Assembly: GCA_029948255.1 (NCBI GenBank)
Contig: JALIZF010001409.1
Coordinates: 222,787 to 286,786 of the forward strand
DNA length: 64,000 nt
DNA from: Telmatactis stephensoni
Taxonomy: Eukaryota; Cnidaria; Anthozoa; Actiniaria; Isophelliidae
Direction of reading: 5' to 3'
Below the pieces are notes generated by a model. That model saw only the letters and a program-made list of their open reading frames with translations. It was not told the origin of the DNA and did no database searches. Every line of letters starts with the position of its first letter. The stretch's first letter is position 1. A program made the translations under genes and the position numbers. Of the stretch, positions 32,414-44,297 are shown in pieces.

Positions 32414-35401
32414 ATGAGTCCGGTTAATGAGCATGACTTGCAGGAGTATGCACATGATTTCTGCACACAATCCAAGTATTACAGTATTAAACAATCTGGT
32501 AACATTTTTCGCAGTGGAAAAACTCATGGTTTTTCAATTATGCATTTCAATATGCGGAGCCTCACCAAAAACCTAACACTATTAGAAGATTTATTTTCAA
32601 CTTTCAAATCCACCCCAGAAATAATTGCGATCTCGGAAACTAAATTAAGAGATGAAAATATATACAACATCAACATACCAGGCTACACATTCTTGAATAC
32701 TAATTCTCAAACATCCGCAGGGGGAGTTGGGCTTTATGTTACAAATGAACTGAAATTCATTAGGAGATGCGACCTTGAATTCTCCACAAACGAATTTGAA
32801 TCATGTTGGATTGAGATAACGCGGGAAAGACAAAAGAATATTGTTATTGGATGCATTTATAGACATCCTTCTAGAGATTGTGGCCAGTTTTGTCAAACCC
32901 TAAGAGACCAATTAATTGATTTAAACAACAAAGGAAAAGAGGTATTTGTCTTAGGGGATATTAATATAAACTTGTTAAACTACAACATGGATAAAAATAC
33001 TTCAGATCATCTCGATATGTTACTCGATGCTGGGTTTATGCCTCTAATAACTAAAGCTACTCGGATCACAGACCATACTTCCACGTTAATCGATCACATC
33101 TACACAAATGTACCACAAAAAGTTAGTAAGTCTGGGATATGCCTAGCAGACGTTACAGACCACTTACCTATCTTTTGTTCTATAACAAATAAACTCCCTT
33201 CGGTTAAAGAAACAAGACATTTTCGAGATTTCTCTAAATTTGATAATGAATCATTTCTCGCTGACATAAAAGCTGTAGACTTTAATAATCTTATTAGTGA
33301 GGATCCAAATGAAAGTATGAATAAATTTGTTAACTCCATGCAAAAAATCTCAGATAAACATGCTCCAATACGTCAACTGTCGAAAAAAAAGCTCAAGAAA
33401 ATAAAAAAACCGTGGATTACCAATGCAATTCTCACCTCCATAAAGAAGAAACAAAAGCTATTCAAAACTCATTTCCTTAGTAAAGACCCTGCTAAAGTAA
33501 AAATCTATAAAACCTATAATAACAAATTGAATAAAATCAAAGAAGTGTCAAAGAAGAAATACTTCCAAGATCAGTTTGATTTTAATAGTCAAAACCTGAA
33601 AGGAACTTGGAGGCTTATCGGCATGTTATTTAATAGAAAAAAGAATTCCACACAAAATCAAATATCGAAATTGGTTTACAAAAATAAAAGCTACACAGAC
33701 AAAATTGATATTGCAAAACAACTAAACACACATTTCATAAATGTGGGACGTGAGATTGCAGAGAAGCTTCCACAAAGTGATGTAGACCCTACAAAGTACT
33801 TTAATAGATCTTTTCTAAATAGCTTTATGTTCCGAGGTATAACCCCAGATGAGATTCACGATACAATTATGAACATTAAACTTGATAAATCTACAATAGG
33901 AATCCCTCAAAAATGTATCAAAATTGCCTGTGAACAAATCTCGGAACCATTATCTTTGATATTTAATCTATCGCTGCTCCAGGGCGTTGTCCCTGACATT
34001 TTAAAAATTTCTAAAGTTACACCTGTTGACAAAGGGGGAGATGCCACTAACCCAACAAATTACCGTCCCATCGCTACTTTATCAACATTCACACAAATAT
34101 ATGAAAAAATCATTTATAAACAGCTAATCAATTACATAGAAAAACAAAATATTTTGTTTGAATTTCAATTTGGCTTTAGAAAGAACCATTCGACTGCCCA
34201 GGCCATAACTGAAATTACTGACAGCCTGAAGAAAGCTATAGATAATAACCTGTACACTTGTGGGGTGTTCTTAGATCTGTCAAAAGCATTTGACACCATC
34301 GACCATACTATTTTACTAAACAAACTGGAAATGTACGGAATTCGCGGTCTGCCTCTACAGTGGTTCCGCAGCTATCTTGAAAACAGAAAACAATACGTCT
34401 CTTTAGGAAATGCTGAGTCACAATTGGAAACAATCATGTGCGGAATCCCACAAGGAAGCACATTGGGACCTCTCCTATTCTTGATCTATATAAATGACCT
34501 TCCACTCTGTTCTGATAAATTAAAATTTAAAATTTTTGCTGACGATACAAATGTGTTCGCTTCTGCAAGTAATCTCAAATTGCTTGAAAAAACAATGAAT
34601 TCCGAATTAGCAAAAGTAAAAGAGTGGTGTGACATAAATAAACTTTCTATAAATATCTCAAAAACCAATTACATGGTAGTAAAATCAAAAAGGAAAAAGG
34701 ACGCTTCCATTGATATAAAACTAACTAGCAAAGATGGAACGACCTTTTCCGTAGAAAGGAAAAGTTGTATAAAATATCTAGGGGTGATGATTGATGACTC
34801 CATGTCATGGAAGAATCACATCTCTTATATTTGTTCACGAATATCGCGCAATAGTGGAATTATATTAAAACTAAGGCATTATCTTTCCATAAAGCAGTTA
34901 AAGCAAATTTACTATAATCTCATCTATCCTTATATATCTTATGCCATTATGGCATGGGGTAGCACTTACAATACAAATCTTCAAAAAGTCCAAGTTAAAC
35001 AGAACCACATAATTAGAATGATTTTCTTTGCAAACCTCTATGGTAAAGATACAGACAGTGCTAAACCACTATTAAACCTTCTAGATATTTTGACCGTATA
35101 CAACGTCTACTGCTTGCACGTCTTAAAGTTTACATACCTCTGGCATAATGGAATGCTACCTAGTATTTTTGATGATGTGTTCAGATATGCTAGGACCGTA
35201 CATAGTTACAACACCAGATATGCAAGCAATGATAATTTACACAAACCGGGCGTTAAAACTAATATAGGTAAACAGACTATCTCTTATATGGCAATTGACC
35301 TTTGGAAAGATCTCCCTACCCACTTAAAACTTTTGACAAAATCTGCCTCCTTCAAAATAAAATTGAAAGAATATCTTCTCCACAAACAACACCAAGAGTA
35401 A
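32414..35401 (+). CDS. LINE ORF2: APE endonuclease-reverse transcriptase
   Basis: One uninterrupted frame of 995 codons from ATG 32414 (MSPVNEHDLQEYAHDF); the frame is open upstream to about 32303 without another ATG. Endonuclease about residues 40-270: HFNMRSLTKN, ISETKLRDE, GGVGLYV, VLGDININLL, DHLPIFCS. RT about 470-740: NYRPIATLSTFTQIYEKII, FQFGFRKNHSTAQA, FLDLSKAFDTIDH, GIPQGSTLGPLLF and the catalytic FADDTNVF near 708. A C-terminal region of about 190 residues with conserved CR1-like spacing (LGVMIDDSMSWKNHI, YPYISYAIMAWGSTY) follows. It nicks target DNA and primes reverse transcription from the nick. The absence of stops or frameshifts over 3 kb indicates recent insertion. Confidence 0.92.
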   Translation: MSPVNEHDLQEYAHDFCTQSKYYSIKQSGNIFRSGKTHGFSIMHFNMRSLTKNLTLLEDLFSTFKSTPEIIAISETKLRDENIYNINIPGYTFLNTNSQTSAGGVGLYVTNELKFIRRCDLEFSTNEFESCWIEITRERQKNIVIGCIYRHPSRDCGQFCQTLRDQLIDLNNKGKEVFVLGDININLLNYNMDKNTSDHLDMLLDAGFMPLITKATRITDHTSTLIDHIYTNVPQKVSKSGICLADVTDHLPIFCSITNKLPSVKETRHFRDFSKFDNESFLADIKAVDFNNLISEDPNESMNKFVNSMQKISDKHAPIRQLSKKKLKKIKKPWITNAILTSIKKKQKLFKTHFLSKDPAKVKIYKTYNNKLNKIKEVSKKKYFQDQFDFNSQNLKGTWRLIGMLFNRKKNSTQNQISKLVYKNKSYTDKIDIAKQLNTHFINVGREIAEKLPQSDVDPTKYFNRSFLNSFMFRGITPDEIHDTIMNIKLDKSTIGIPQKCIKIACEQISEPLSLIFNLSLLQGVVPDILKISKVTPVDKGGDATNPTNYRPIATLSTFTQIYEKIIYKQLINYIEKQNILFEFQFGFRKNHSTAQAITEITDSLKKAIDNNLYTCGVFLDLSKAFDTIDHTILLNKLEMYGIRGLPLQWFRSYLENRKQYVSLGNAESQLETIMCGIPQGSTLGPLLFLIYINDLPLCSDKLKFKIFADDTNVFASASNLKLLEKTMNSELAKVKEWCDINKLSINISKTNYMVVKSKRKKDASIDIKLTSKDGTTFSVERKSCIKYLGVMIDDSMSWKNHISYICSRISRNSGIILKLRHYLSIKQLKQIYYNLIYPYISYAIMAWGSTYNTNLQKVQVKQNHIIRMIFFANLYGKDTDSAKPLLNLLDILTVYNVYCLHVLKFTYLWHNGMLPSIFDDVFRYARTVHSYNTRYASNDNLHKPGVKTNIGKQTISYMAIDLWKDLPTHLKLLTKSASFKIKLKEYLLHKQHQE

Positions 35402-35720
35402 AGAGAAAAAAATATATATTTTCGTATATCACTGTTCTTCTTTTTAATATGTTAAATTCTTGTCTATGTAAATATCTTTATTAAATATTAAGTGTAATTT
35501 GTAGTTTATATCTTCTACCTGTTTTCAAATACTAGAAACTTATAGGCTGAGGGCTAACTAGAAAACTTAGCAGTTAACTTAGCCCTCAGGCTCTAATGTA
35601 ATATCAATACAAATATATTGTCATTTATTTTTGTCAACTTTTTATTGTCTTTAATGTATTATTGTAAAATTTATACTTGTAAAGAGAGAGCAATAAAAAG
35701 CAATTCCAATTCCAATACCA

Positions 35721-36795
35721 TATTAAGTAGCGAAAGCTAGTCGTTTCACTAAACCCCTTACTATGCGTCCCGTCTGACTAAATAGGGCAACAGGCTACCC
35801 TGAATTCCGACAAAGTGTTCAGACATCATTAATGAAAACTCATGATCAGCCTCTGTCTGAATCTTTGGTAGCCGGCTGTCGCCCAACTCTCTTTGATGTT
35901 ACTCGGCGGGACGCGCGATTATGCAAACGGTGGTAAACCAATATTCAGCCGGGAAATGAGTAACCGGTTATGAGTAACAGCTGATGAATCTCATTATTTG
36001 CTTCAAATTGTGACCAAACACTGACAACCATGTGCTCTCAACCAGAGAATATTCTATTGAAAACTTGTCTTTCAGCTGTGTTTTAGCCGATGAAAATTCC
36101 AAAGAGATTGAAAATGACGTCATATGAAACCCAGGAGAGCCAGTTGACACAAACGAAAACAACCGAAATGAATCCTACTAATATGCAAGTCGATCGTATA
36201 TTTCCAGTGACCGGTAAATCGGCCCGGTAACGTCAGAAACTTGTTTAGCTTTTATATTTGTAGCATCAGCACATATTTTTAATTCCCTTTCCTGAGGTTT
36301 TAATTAAATTAAAGGGAATTTCCCGCTCCCAAACGGTGGGGACTATTCTTTTTTTGAAAATAGTTAACCGTTGGCTTTTATTTGAAAACCGAACGTAAAA
36401 GTACAAGACGAAACAGAAGAAAAGGATCGGAACTGGCTCTAAATTTAGAGCATTATAGTTGGAGGTATGGCACCATGGTCTAACACACCAAAATAGACAA
36501 TGTTTACCTGTACACTTTCTACTCATGTTTTAGGACTTTTTCAATCCAAACGACCAAGTCGACGCGATCTTTAAGATTAGTGGTTTGATACTTTTTCTTA
36601 ACTGAATTGTTGGAGGAAAATCATGATCAGGACATTATCAAAGGTAATAATCAACTAATAAAAACCATAAACTGTTACTATATATAATTAGTTCTCTTGG
36701 ACCACATTCAATTGATAACTGATACTTTTGTTAATATCTATTGCTGTACGTTAGGGCAATATATCTCGTGGCAACATCATATAGGGCCATCATTG
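35721..36795. other. Intergenic, no gene seen
   Basis: No ORF with recognisable features and no clear repeats. Confidence 0.4.
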
Positions 36796-37340
36796 AAAGT
36801 GCCCCTAACCCCTAAATTGAAATCTTGATAATCTTTTCTTCATGAATGGAAAAGCCTTATGGTTAAACATTTCTGGATAAAATCGTCTCCTCTCTAACGA
36901 TTAAACATTTGAAATCTAAAAATGCAAATGAGGTGACGTAGAAAGAGGACTTCTTAATACAAATGAATGAATGAATGAATAATCTTTATTTCCACACGAT
37001 AATAGTTAAAGCTGGTAGCTTGTGGGGTCGTGCATAAAACAATAGACGAGAGATTAATTTTTTACTAGTTTTCCACGCATTTGCAAAACATTTTTATTGC
37101 TAAAATACAAAGTATGGTGAATGTTTTTCCTACCTAACTCAAACACACTTGTTTCAAAATTGGAAACAAAATCATGCAAATTCCTTTTTCTACGTCATCT
37201 CATTTGCTTTTTCCGACTTCAAATGCTTAATGCTCCGAAAGGAGATGATTTTATCCGGAGATATCAATTCAACCATTAAACATTTCCATTCATGAAGAAA
37301 AGATTATCAAAATTCTAATTTAGGGGTTAGGGGCACTTTA
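36796..37340. mobile_element. Imperfect ~545-bp inverted-repeat element
   Basis: AAAGTGCCCCTAACCCCTAA at the left is the complement of the right end TTAGGGGTTAGGGGCACTTT. Arms of about 150 bp continue through TCTTGATAATCTTTTCTTCA and CTACGTCA(T/C)CTCATTTG with indels. The core includes a short (GAAT)n at about 36963-36980. Confidence 0.7.
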
Positions 37341-37349
37341 AAGTTGGGG

Positions 37350-37790
37350 TCGTAATTGCTGCGAGCGAAGCGAGTAGCCTCCTATTCGGAACACAGTGTA
37401 ATCTGTGGATGTCACTAGACGAGCATGCGATACATACGATCAGCGGTTCAAGTCCATACCGTATCGAGAGTAACACGGTAGAGGTTATTTCGCGAGCTCC
37501 AGAACGACATTTCGCGTCAAAGGACCCCATTATTAGAGCTAGAATTTAGGTTTTAGGGTTAGGTTTAGGGCTAGGTTAGGGGTAGACCCTATCCAAGTCC
37601 CTAGCCCTAAACCTAACCTTTATCTAGCCCTAATAACGGGACGTTTTGATGCGAAATGTCGTTCTGAAGCTCGCGAAATAACCTCTACCGAGTTATCGAG
37701 AGTCGATTCAAGGATGTCACTAGACGAGCACGCGATACATTCGATCAGCGGTACAAAATTTTTGCATGAATAGCTGTTGACAGACAAATT
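37350..37790. repeat. Element with direct ends, inverted middle and telomere-like core
   Basis: GATGTCACTAGACGAGCATG (about 37410) recurs as a direct repeat near 37713 and continues CGATACAT(A/T)CGATCAGCGGT. Between them, GTTATTTCGCGAGCT(C/T)CAGAACGACATTTCGC appears as an inverted pair. At the centre lie degenerate TTAGGG-type words (TTTAGGGTTAGGTTTAGGG in variants, about 37546-37620). Confidence 0.65.
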
Positions 37791-37839
37791 AAAGGTCTTT
37801 ACTACTGCGGCTTGTTGAACTACAGGCAACCAGCAGTAC

Positions 37840-40800
37840 GGTTCGAGGTGCGTCTTGTTAAAAAGTTTATTAACGACAACATGTCAATCGCTCTTACTGT
37901 AGCGACAGCTAATCTAAATGTCCTTTTTACGGCCGATTTTGGGCTCCCTTTTACATGGGCACGAGTGAACGCACGAGTGCGTCTAGTTCAATATTGAAGG
38001 TCAACTAGCAGTGTTCGTCACACAACGCACAGGAGATAAACAAGAAACATTTGATATATCAGACAAAGCGGTGTACTTTCGTAAGTTTTAGGGGAACAGT
38101 TCTGCTAACGTGGATACACCAGCTGTTTTTTGCTCGCAGCATTTCACTTTCTATTAGAAATAGCTAGTACTAACTATATCCACGAGTTTACCACTGAGTT
38201 GCTTTCATTGAATTATAACTGAAACTTTTCAAAAGAGTAACATTTTAAAAGAATTTTGCTGTTTTAAGAAAGGTCATATACTTATCTATTTTTGCTGACG
38301 CAGCGAGCGAGCCTGAAGCGAGCGAGCAAGGAAGCAAATCTAATCTACAAACTAGGTCTCTGACCGACCTCGATTTTAACCACAATGCTCTCTGTTCCGT
38401 GTTGAAGTACTTCATATAAGACCCGAACACTGTACCACTCTAGAACAATAACCGTATTAATAATATATTGAGTCATACATGACGTACAGGGCTTTAAAAA
38501 TAATCCAAAGTCCTATACTTCATGTCTGACCCTCTGGATAGACTTTGGCAATACAAAGCACAGAGTATCCTTAAATGTGGTCATACACCAGGTGTCAGCC
38601 TTTTTTACCACACTGCCTTGCGAGCCTACCGTATAAAACCGTTGCCCATGTTCTCTCCACTCGCAAGTTTGACAACTTGAAAGTATAGAAGGTGAGTATC
38701 AGTATTTTATGCCCCAAAACTGTCTCTAAAGGTAATTTCTATTTCGTACTGCTAAGTAAAAGCGTAATACTTTTAAGATGTTGGTTATAATTCTTCTTGA
38801 AATGTTCATCCCGCGAACATGAGCTGAATTTCTTGCTTCTGCCATCGAGAATTTGGCTGAAGTTATAACCCCTGTCAGAGGTTATATTTTGAGTATCATT
38901 TTAAATTGTTATTTGGAAGTTCAGATTGTTCCCTTTTGTTACTGTGTCTATACATCTAGTGAGCATTTTTAGATAAAATCGCATTGTTTTTATGAGATCA
39001 CGCAGGTCACGAGCCCAAACTTCTGATCGGCGAATTGTTGCTCAACAGTTGCCAAATTCAACCAAGATGTTTCCTTCTTACAGTCATTATATTCATTACA
39101 GTCATTATATTCATAATGCATTCTTTTTTGTTGTTGTTTCTCTAACATCGCACTTTAGTTAATACATTTTAATTCACAGGCTTATCAAAACATTCCAAAC
39201 TCGTATCAAGAAATGCTCTATTGTTCGAGGGACACTTTGGAAAACAATAGGTGATCAACTTCTAAACAATAGGCGAGAAAAGCCGCCAAAACCGATGTGT
39301 TCGGATATACTTCGGAAATACTTCGACTTCGCTTTATTTCTCGGACAGCTCTCGTATTTCTAGATATGTCAGATATTTCTAAATATGTCAGATACTTCAA
39401 AACCTTTCGTTAGAACTAAAGTAGAATTAAGATGTTTCTAAATAGCCAAAACATATCGGTATCAAATACTTTTGTCATCATGCAAACTTGTTGTTGTCTC
39501 TTCAAACCTTACATCAACTGTCAAAAGCAAAATTCTTACCAAAAGAAACTGTAAACTTGTTATTCTCTCAATTAATTGATTCCTTCTAAAGTATTTTGAA
39601 TATATGTTTACATTAACCTTTAATTTTCACTATTAAAAGTAACATTAAAAGACGAATGAGTATTCATGTCCGTATCATCAAAACCGAGAAGGCGTCCATG
39701 GTTACGAGTAAACAAAGCGAGTTTCTCTTAACAAAGCTGATTTTTGTCAACTTCTTTCTAAGTTTAAAGCTTTTTCGAAGCGGAAACATCGAGTTTGAAT
39801 TTCATTATTACAAAGTAGTCCGTAACTAAGCTGAAACCAGCCTTGATCAAGATTTGAGGGGTTGCTCGCGAATTGCGCTGATTGAGAATTCAGTGACAAG
39901 TTAGAAGAGAGTTTATTTGCATTCGATAAAGAATACTTTATGTTTCTAGAGTATAAACTGCGATCTGTGAAATCAGTCGAATAATTTCACAACTGATAAA
40001 AAAGAGTTCGTTCTTTATAATAACCAAAACAGTGGCATTTCTACCTTATTCTTTCCCAATAGTTTGCTTTTTATATTCACATTTACATCCCATCTCCACC
40101 CCTGACAAGGTGCCCAACGGTGACAGGTGATCAAATCATCTGATCCAGTTTTCCGAATGCAGTTCGGCTTTAGTCGGAAAATTTTCAAATCTCCCGCCAG
40201 GCGTTAATGATCACAATAGAAATTAATGGTCGCTCCATTTATGGTCATCGGCGGCATTTTAAACAAAAGCTTTTTGTTTCATGAAATGTCAATAGCATTT
40301 CTTGATACGTACAAACTCAAAGCCTGTTCAAATTAGACAACTTGTGTTTTCCCCATGGAAAAAAATAAATCCCTACTATATATGATCACCCTCTCTCGTC
40401 TGAAAAGGCCCTTAGAATGATTGATTGAAAAGAAAAAAAACTGAGTGATCACTTTTAACCTTTGAAATAAATAGTGGCACTATAGCTAAGTATTAGACAA
40501 TAGAAACAAGAGATTTTACTTTCTTATAGAAAATTTTTTGGGGAACTACATTTTTGTATAATTTAATTTTCTTGTACTTGTACTTCTTGTACTTCTACTT
40601 CTTACACCTCTGCATTAAAGTCAGCATTTTCTACTGTTAGGTAGGCTAGTTTTATTCACAATATTTGGAGAATCGAACAAGAAATTAAATTTTCCTGGAA
40701 AAATTTGGTCTCCCTGTGTGAACATTGCTGTCATAAAAATAAACGTCACGTGAACGCTCGCGAGATGAATTCATGCACTCTGGTTGTCGCTGTAGAGTTC

Positions 40801-40936
40801 TCCTAGCTACATTTTGAGCGAGTGAGAGTTGTTTCCTGTATAACTATTTGGACTATAACACTTGAAATAATGTTCTAAATGTCGCCAAGAAGCAGGACAC
40901 TGGTTGAAATATTTGGGGGAGCGAGTCTAGAACTTG
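37840..40936 (+). other. Intergenic/upstream region with a candidate promoter
   Basis: No ORF with family resemblance. GTATAAAAC near 38629 lies about 60 bp before a strong donor (GAAG|GTGAGTATC, about 38690). This could be a TATA promoter with a short non-coding first exon, possibly for the gene starting at 40937. Another fragment of the 30113-30526 element ends near 40415 (CACCCTCTCTCGTCTGAAAA). Otherwise AT-rich and featureless. Confidence 0.35.
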
Positions 40937-43900
40937 ATGGCTTCCTCGGATTGTGATGACGAGAGATCGGAAATCAACAAGTTCTTAAAAACCCTCTTTC
41001 AAATTGGTCTCGAGCTTAGAACAGAGGATGTTAAAAGTATAAAGTTTCTGATTTCAGACAGAGTTCCAGCTCAAGACTTAATGACCGTTAATGATGGACA
41101 AGATTTGATGTCTTGTCTTAAGAGATTTGGATTACTCTCCGAAAACAACTTGGACTTATTCATCGAATTGCTGAAAACGGCTTTAAGAGAAGACATGGCC
41201 CGTAAACTCGTACAATTTCAAAAAGAAGTCAAACAAGTGAAGAGTCTTCCAGAACAACAACTTGTCAAATTACCAGGTATAAATATTATGATTTATATAG
41301 CTTAATAAGCTTAAGTGATTAGATCAAGATTTATCGCAATTTATAAATTCCGAGTACTTTTCTAATAGTCGTAGAGAAATATCAATTAATGATTATTTCA
41401 CTGAAGCCCAAATTCCACGTATTTCAGTGTTATTTCGGCATCTAATTTCTTCTTTATTTAGTTTATTTCCATAACTTCCTTGTGCATTCTGTACATTGTT
41501 GTTACGTTACTTATTGTGTGTGTGTGTTTTTTTTTCACACAGTCTCAGGCCACGTCCACACGTATGCGTTTACGTTTGTAAACGCATAAAAGTATTTGCA
41601 TCCACACGAAAACGATGGCCGTTTATAGCGGCATTACACGATCAACTTGATGCTAGTAATCGTATACATTTCTATGCGGTTAGACTCGTCCACACGTAAA
41701 CGCTTCAACTCGAAAACAATGTTAAACGCTTGACTAAGCAGGTATTGAATTATATTGTGACGTCAGCGTTTTCGAAAGTATGCGTTTACGGGTGTCCACA
41801 CGTAAACGCTTTTTAGTCGTTCTCAAATTTATCCACTTTGGAGAGCGTATTCGAAAATATGCGTTTACGATGAGCGTTTCAGGCGTTTACGTGTGGACGG
41901 AAGGCCTAAACGCATAAAAAAGTATGCGTTTACAAACGTAAACGTATACGTGTGGACGGGGCCTCAATTTCAAACCAGATTATATATAGTTAATTCAATT
42001 ACCGTTGTCGCTGAAAAAAGTCGAAAGCCTAAAGCTTTGAGAGTTGAATCATGAAAAATTTGTATCACCATGACACCATCACAATAAAAAAACTCACTGA
42101 ATACTTGAAATAGTTATATCAAGTTCATGTTGCAGGTAGATTAACATTACTGTGCACAGCAATATGATTTTATAAGATTTAAAAATACTATAGATTAAGA
42201 TTAAGATTATTTTATTGCTTTGTCTTTGAAATTATAATTAAATAAAAAAATAAATTCATTCTTTACATAATCCTCTCTGTCTGATATTTGATTTGCATAT
42301 TGGACATAATGTTTCAGCTCTGTAGGTGGTCATGTGTTTAGACTCAATGTTATAACAATGGATTGATGTCAACACTAAATTAACCTGATATTTATAATTC
42401 ATGTGCTCTATAAATTTTCCAATTTCAGCTCCAAATGCACAGTTTGTGAGATTATGTTTTTGCTATCCTGCTCACACTTTTACTGAGGAGAGAAAGACTA
42501 CAATTCAACGCGCATTTTGTCAATTCCTGCATATCAAGCTATCAGATGTATTCTTTGTCACATCTTGGGCAGAAAATGGATGTTTGGAAACACTGTTTCA
42601 GTTGCATATCACAAAGGAGAAGGCAACTCGCTTGCAGAACTATGCAATACAAAGAGCAGAATGGGTTATAAATCTAGGGATACAACGATTAACTGTTGGA
42701 CAGAATGCTAGTATTGTTCTTGGTGATTGTACTTCCAATCAGAATGGTAGACATCCTGGTCTTCCTAGAGTAAAAAGTGTCCTAGGTTTGTATTTTAAGG
42801 TCATTTTTAGAGTACACACACACATAAAAGCTTGCAATGTTCAATTAAATTGTGCTAAATAGCACTTACTATTTTATGCTAATAATATTTCTATTGTTTT
42901 CTATTGCTTATTCTTTGTGCATTATAATACACAACAGTGAAAAGAATTCCATGCTTTTAGTGTTTATACTCTATTTTTGGGGATGTTCTCATTGGAGATA
43001 AAATAATTAATATTTAGAGAGTCATTTTAAGGCATTAATTAACAAAATTTTGTTACTGGTGAGGGCTATATAGAGAGTAATGTTTTGGAGTGCAGAGATT
43101 TGATGAATATGTATAGAATTACTGACAATGCTTTATGGTGGCCAGTGCTGAAATATTCAGGCTGATCTCTATTTTTGTGGTTTTGAGGTCACTTCAAGGG
43201 CTCCATATAGTCTTTTATAGTAGATTTTGTATGATACTGAAAATGAAAAAATGCCCCTGTCATAACATGGATCATTTACTGCTGCAGGAATTTCAAATGT
43301 TTTTATAGACATATGGCACTGACACGGACACAGTACAGTGCACTCCATTTCACACATACAAAAAATGCTTTTATTGCATAACTTTTTTTCACAACTTTAT
43401 TGGACAAACAAGAAATAACATAATTGAAATACAAGATAAAAAAGTTAGAATAACAACAGAACAAATTTTAACATAAAACAAAGGCGCTGTCCAAGAGGTG
43501 TTACAAAGGGGACACGAAGTCCCATATAAATGTAATAATAAAAGCCAGCTTCTCTAGGGATATCTCGCAGTTTGGACTTCCTTGGTCAGATAAGAAGAAG
43601 AAGAAGAGGAGGGGAGGAATCCCCTCATGTTCAGAAAGCCCATCTTCAAAACAATTCCAATAAATATAAGTAGAATCTTGAAGTATTTGCCTGCAAAGGG
43701 CTAAAAACATAACAGTGTGCCCTTAATTTTCAGGTGTAAATTCCTGGAATCAAACATTTCATTCTGATAAAAAACTGGACATAATTCTGGCTATTGAACT
43801 ACCTTTCTCTGTTGATGTGCATAAGTGCAAAACAGTCACAGAGCAGTGTGCCCAAGGTATTAAAAACAGCAGTAAAGAGATGTACACAAAACTTGCATTG

Positions 43901-44266
43901 GTGACATATGGAAGACATTCAAACCGATTATTTGCACCTAACTTGGAACAAAATGTATCATTTACTTGCCAGCAATTATCAGAGAATTTGGATATAATGA
44001 ATGCACTACAGGGTAGATGTGGTGCTGCAGAGGAAGCTTGTGGGACATTTGGCATTGCTGATGCATTGAACAATGCTTGTTCTCTTGTGGAAGAAATAAG
44101 ACGAGAAGCCACTAAAGTCTGTATATTAATCTGTAAGTTGAAACTGAATTCTTTCATTCATCCATCCTGCATTCATTCATTCACATCCATCCTGCATTCA
44201 TTCATTCACATCCATACATCTATTCATTTATTTATTCATTCACACATTCATTAATTCAGTCAGTCC

Positions 44267-44297
<31 letters not shown>

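Larger units (their letters stand above)
31200..35720 (+). mobile_element. Near-full-length CR1/L2-group LINE
   Basis: Layout is 5' leader, ORF1, 227-bp spacer, ORF2 (endonuclease plus RT) and a 3' end with no poly(A). The 3' end has an 11-bp perfect stem (CTGAGGGCTAA at 35547-35557, TTAGCCCTCAG at 35579-35589), AATAAA near 35692, and the short repeat CAATTC CAATTC CAAT at about 35701-35718. A short tandem repeat in place of poly(A) is typical of CR1/L2-type LINEs. The 5' boundary is uncertain (31023-31250). Clade placement is from domain style only. Confidence 0.85.

Noticed and set aside
37440..37460. tRNA gene from GGTTCAAGTCC
   Set aside because: Only a B-box-like word is present; no matching T stem, anticodon arm or acceptor stem could be paired, and the word lies inside a repeat.
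37546..37620. Interstitial telomere array
   Set aside because: TTAGGG-like words are few, irregular and mirror each other as part of an inverted repeat.
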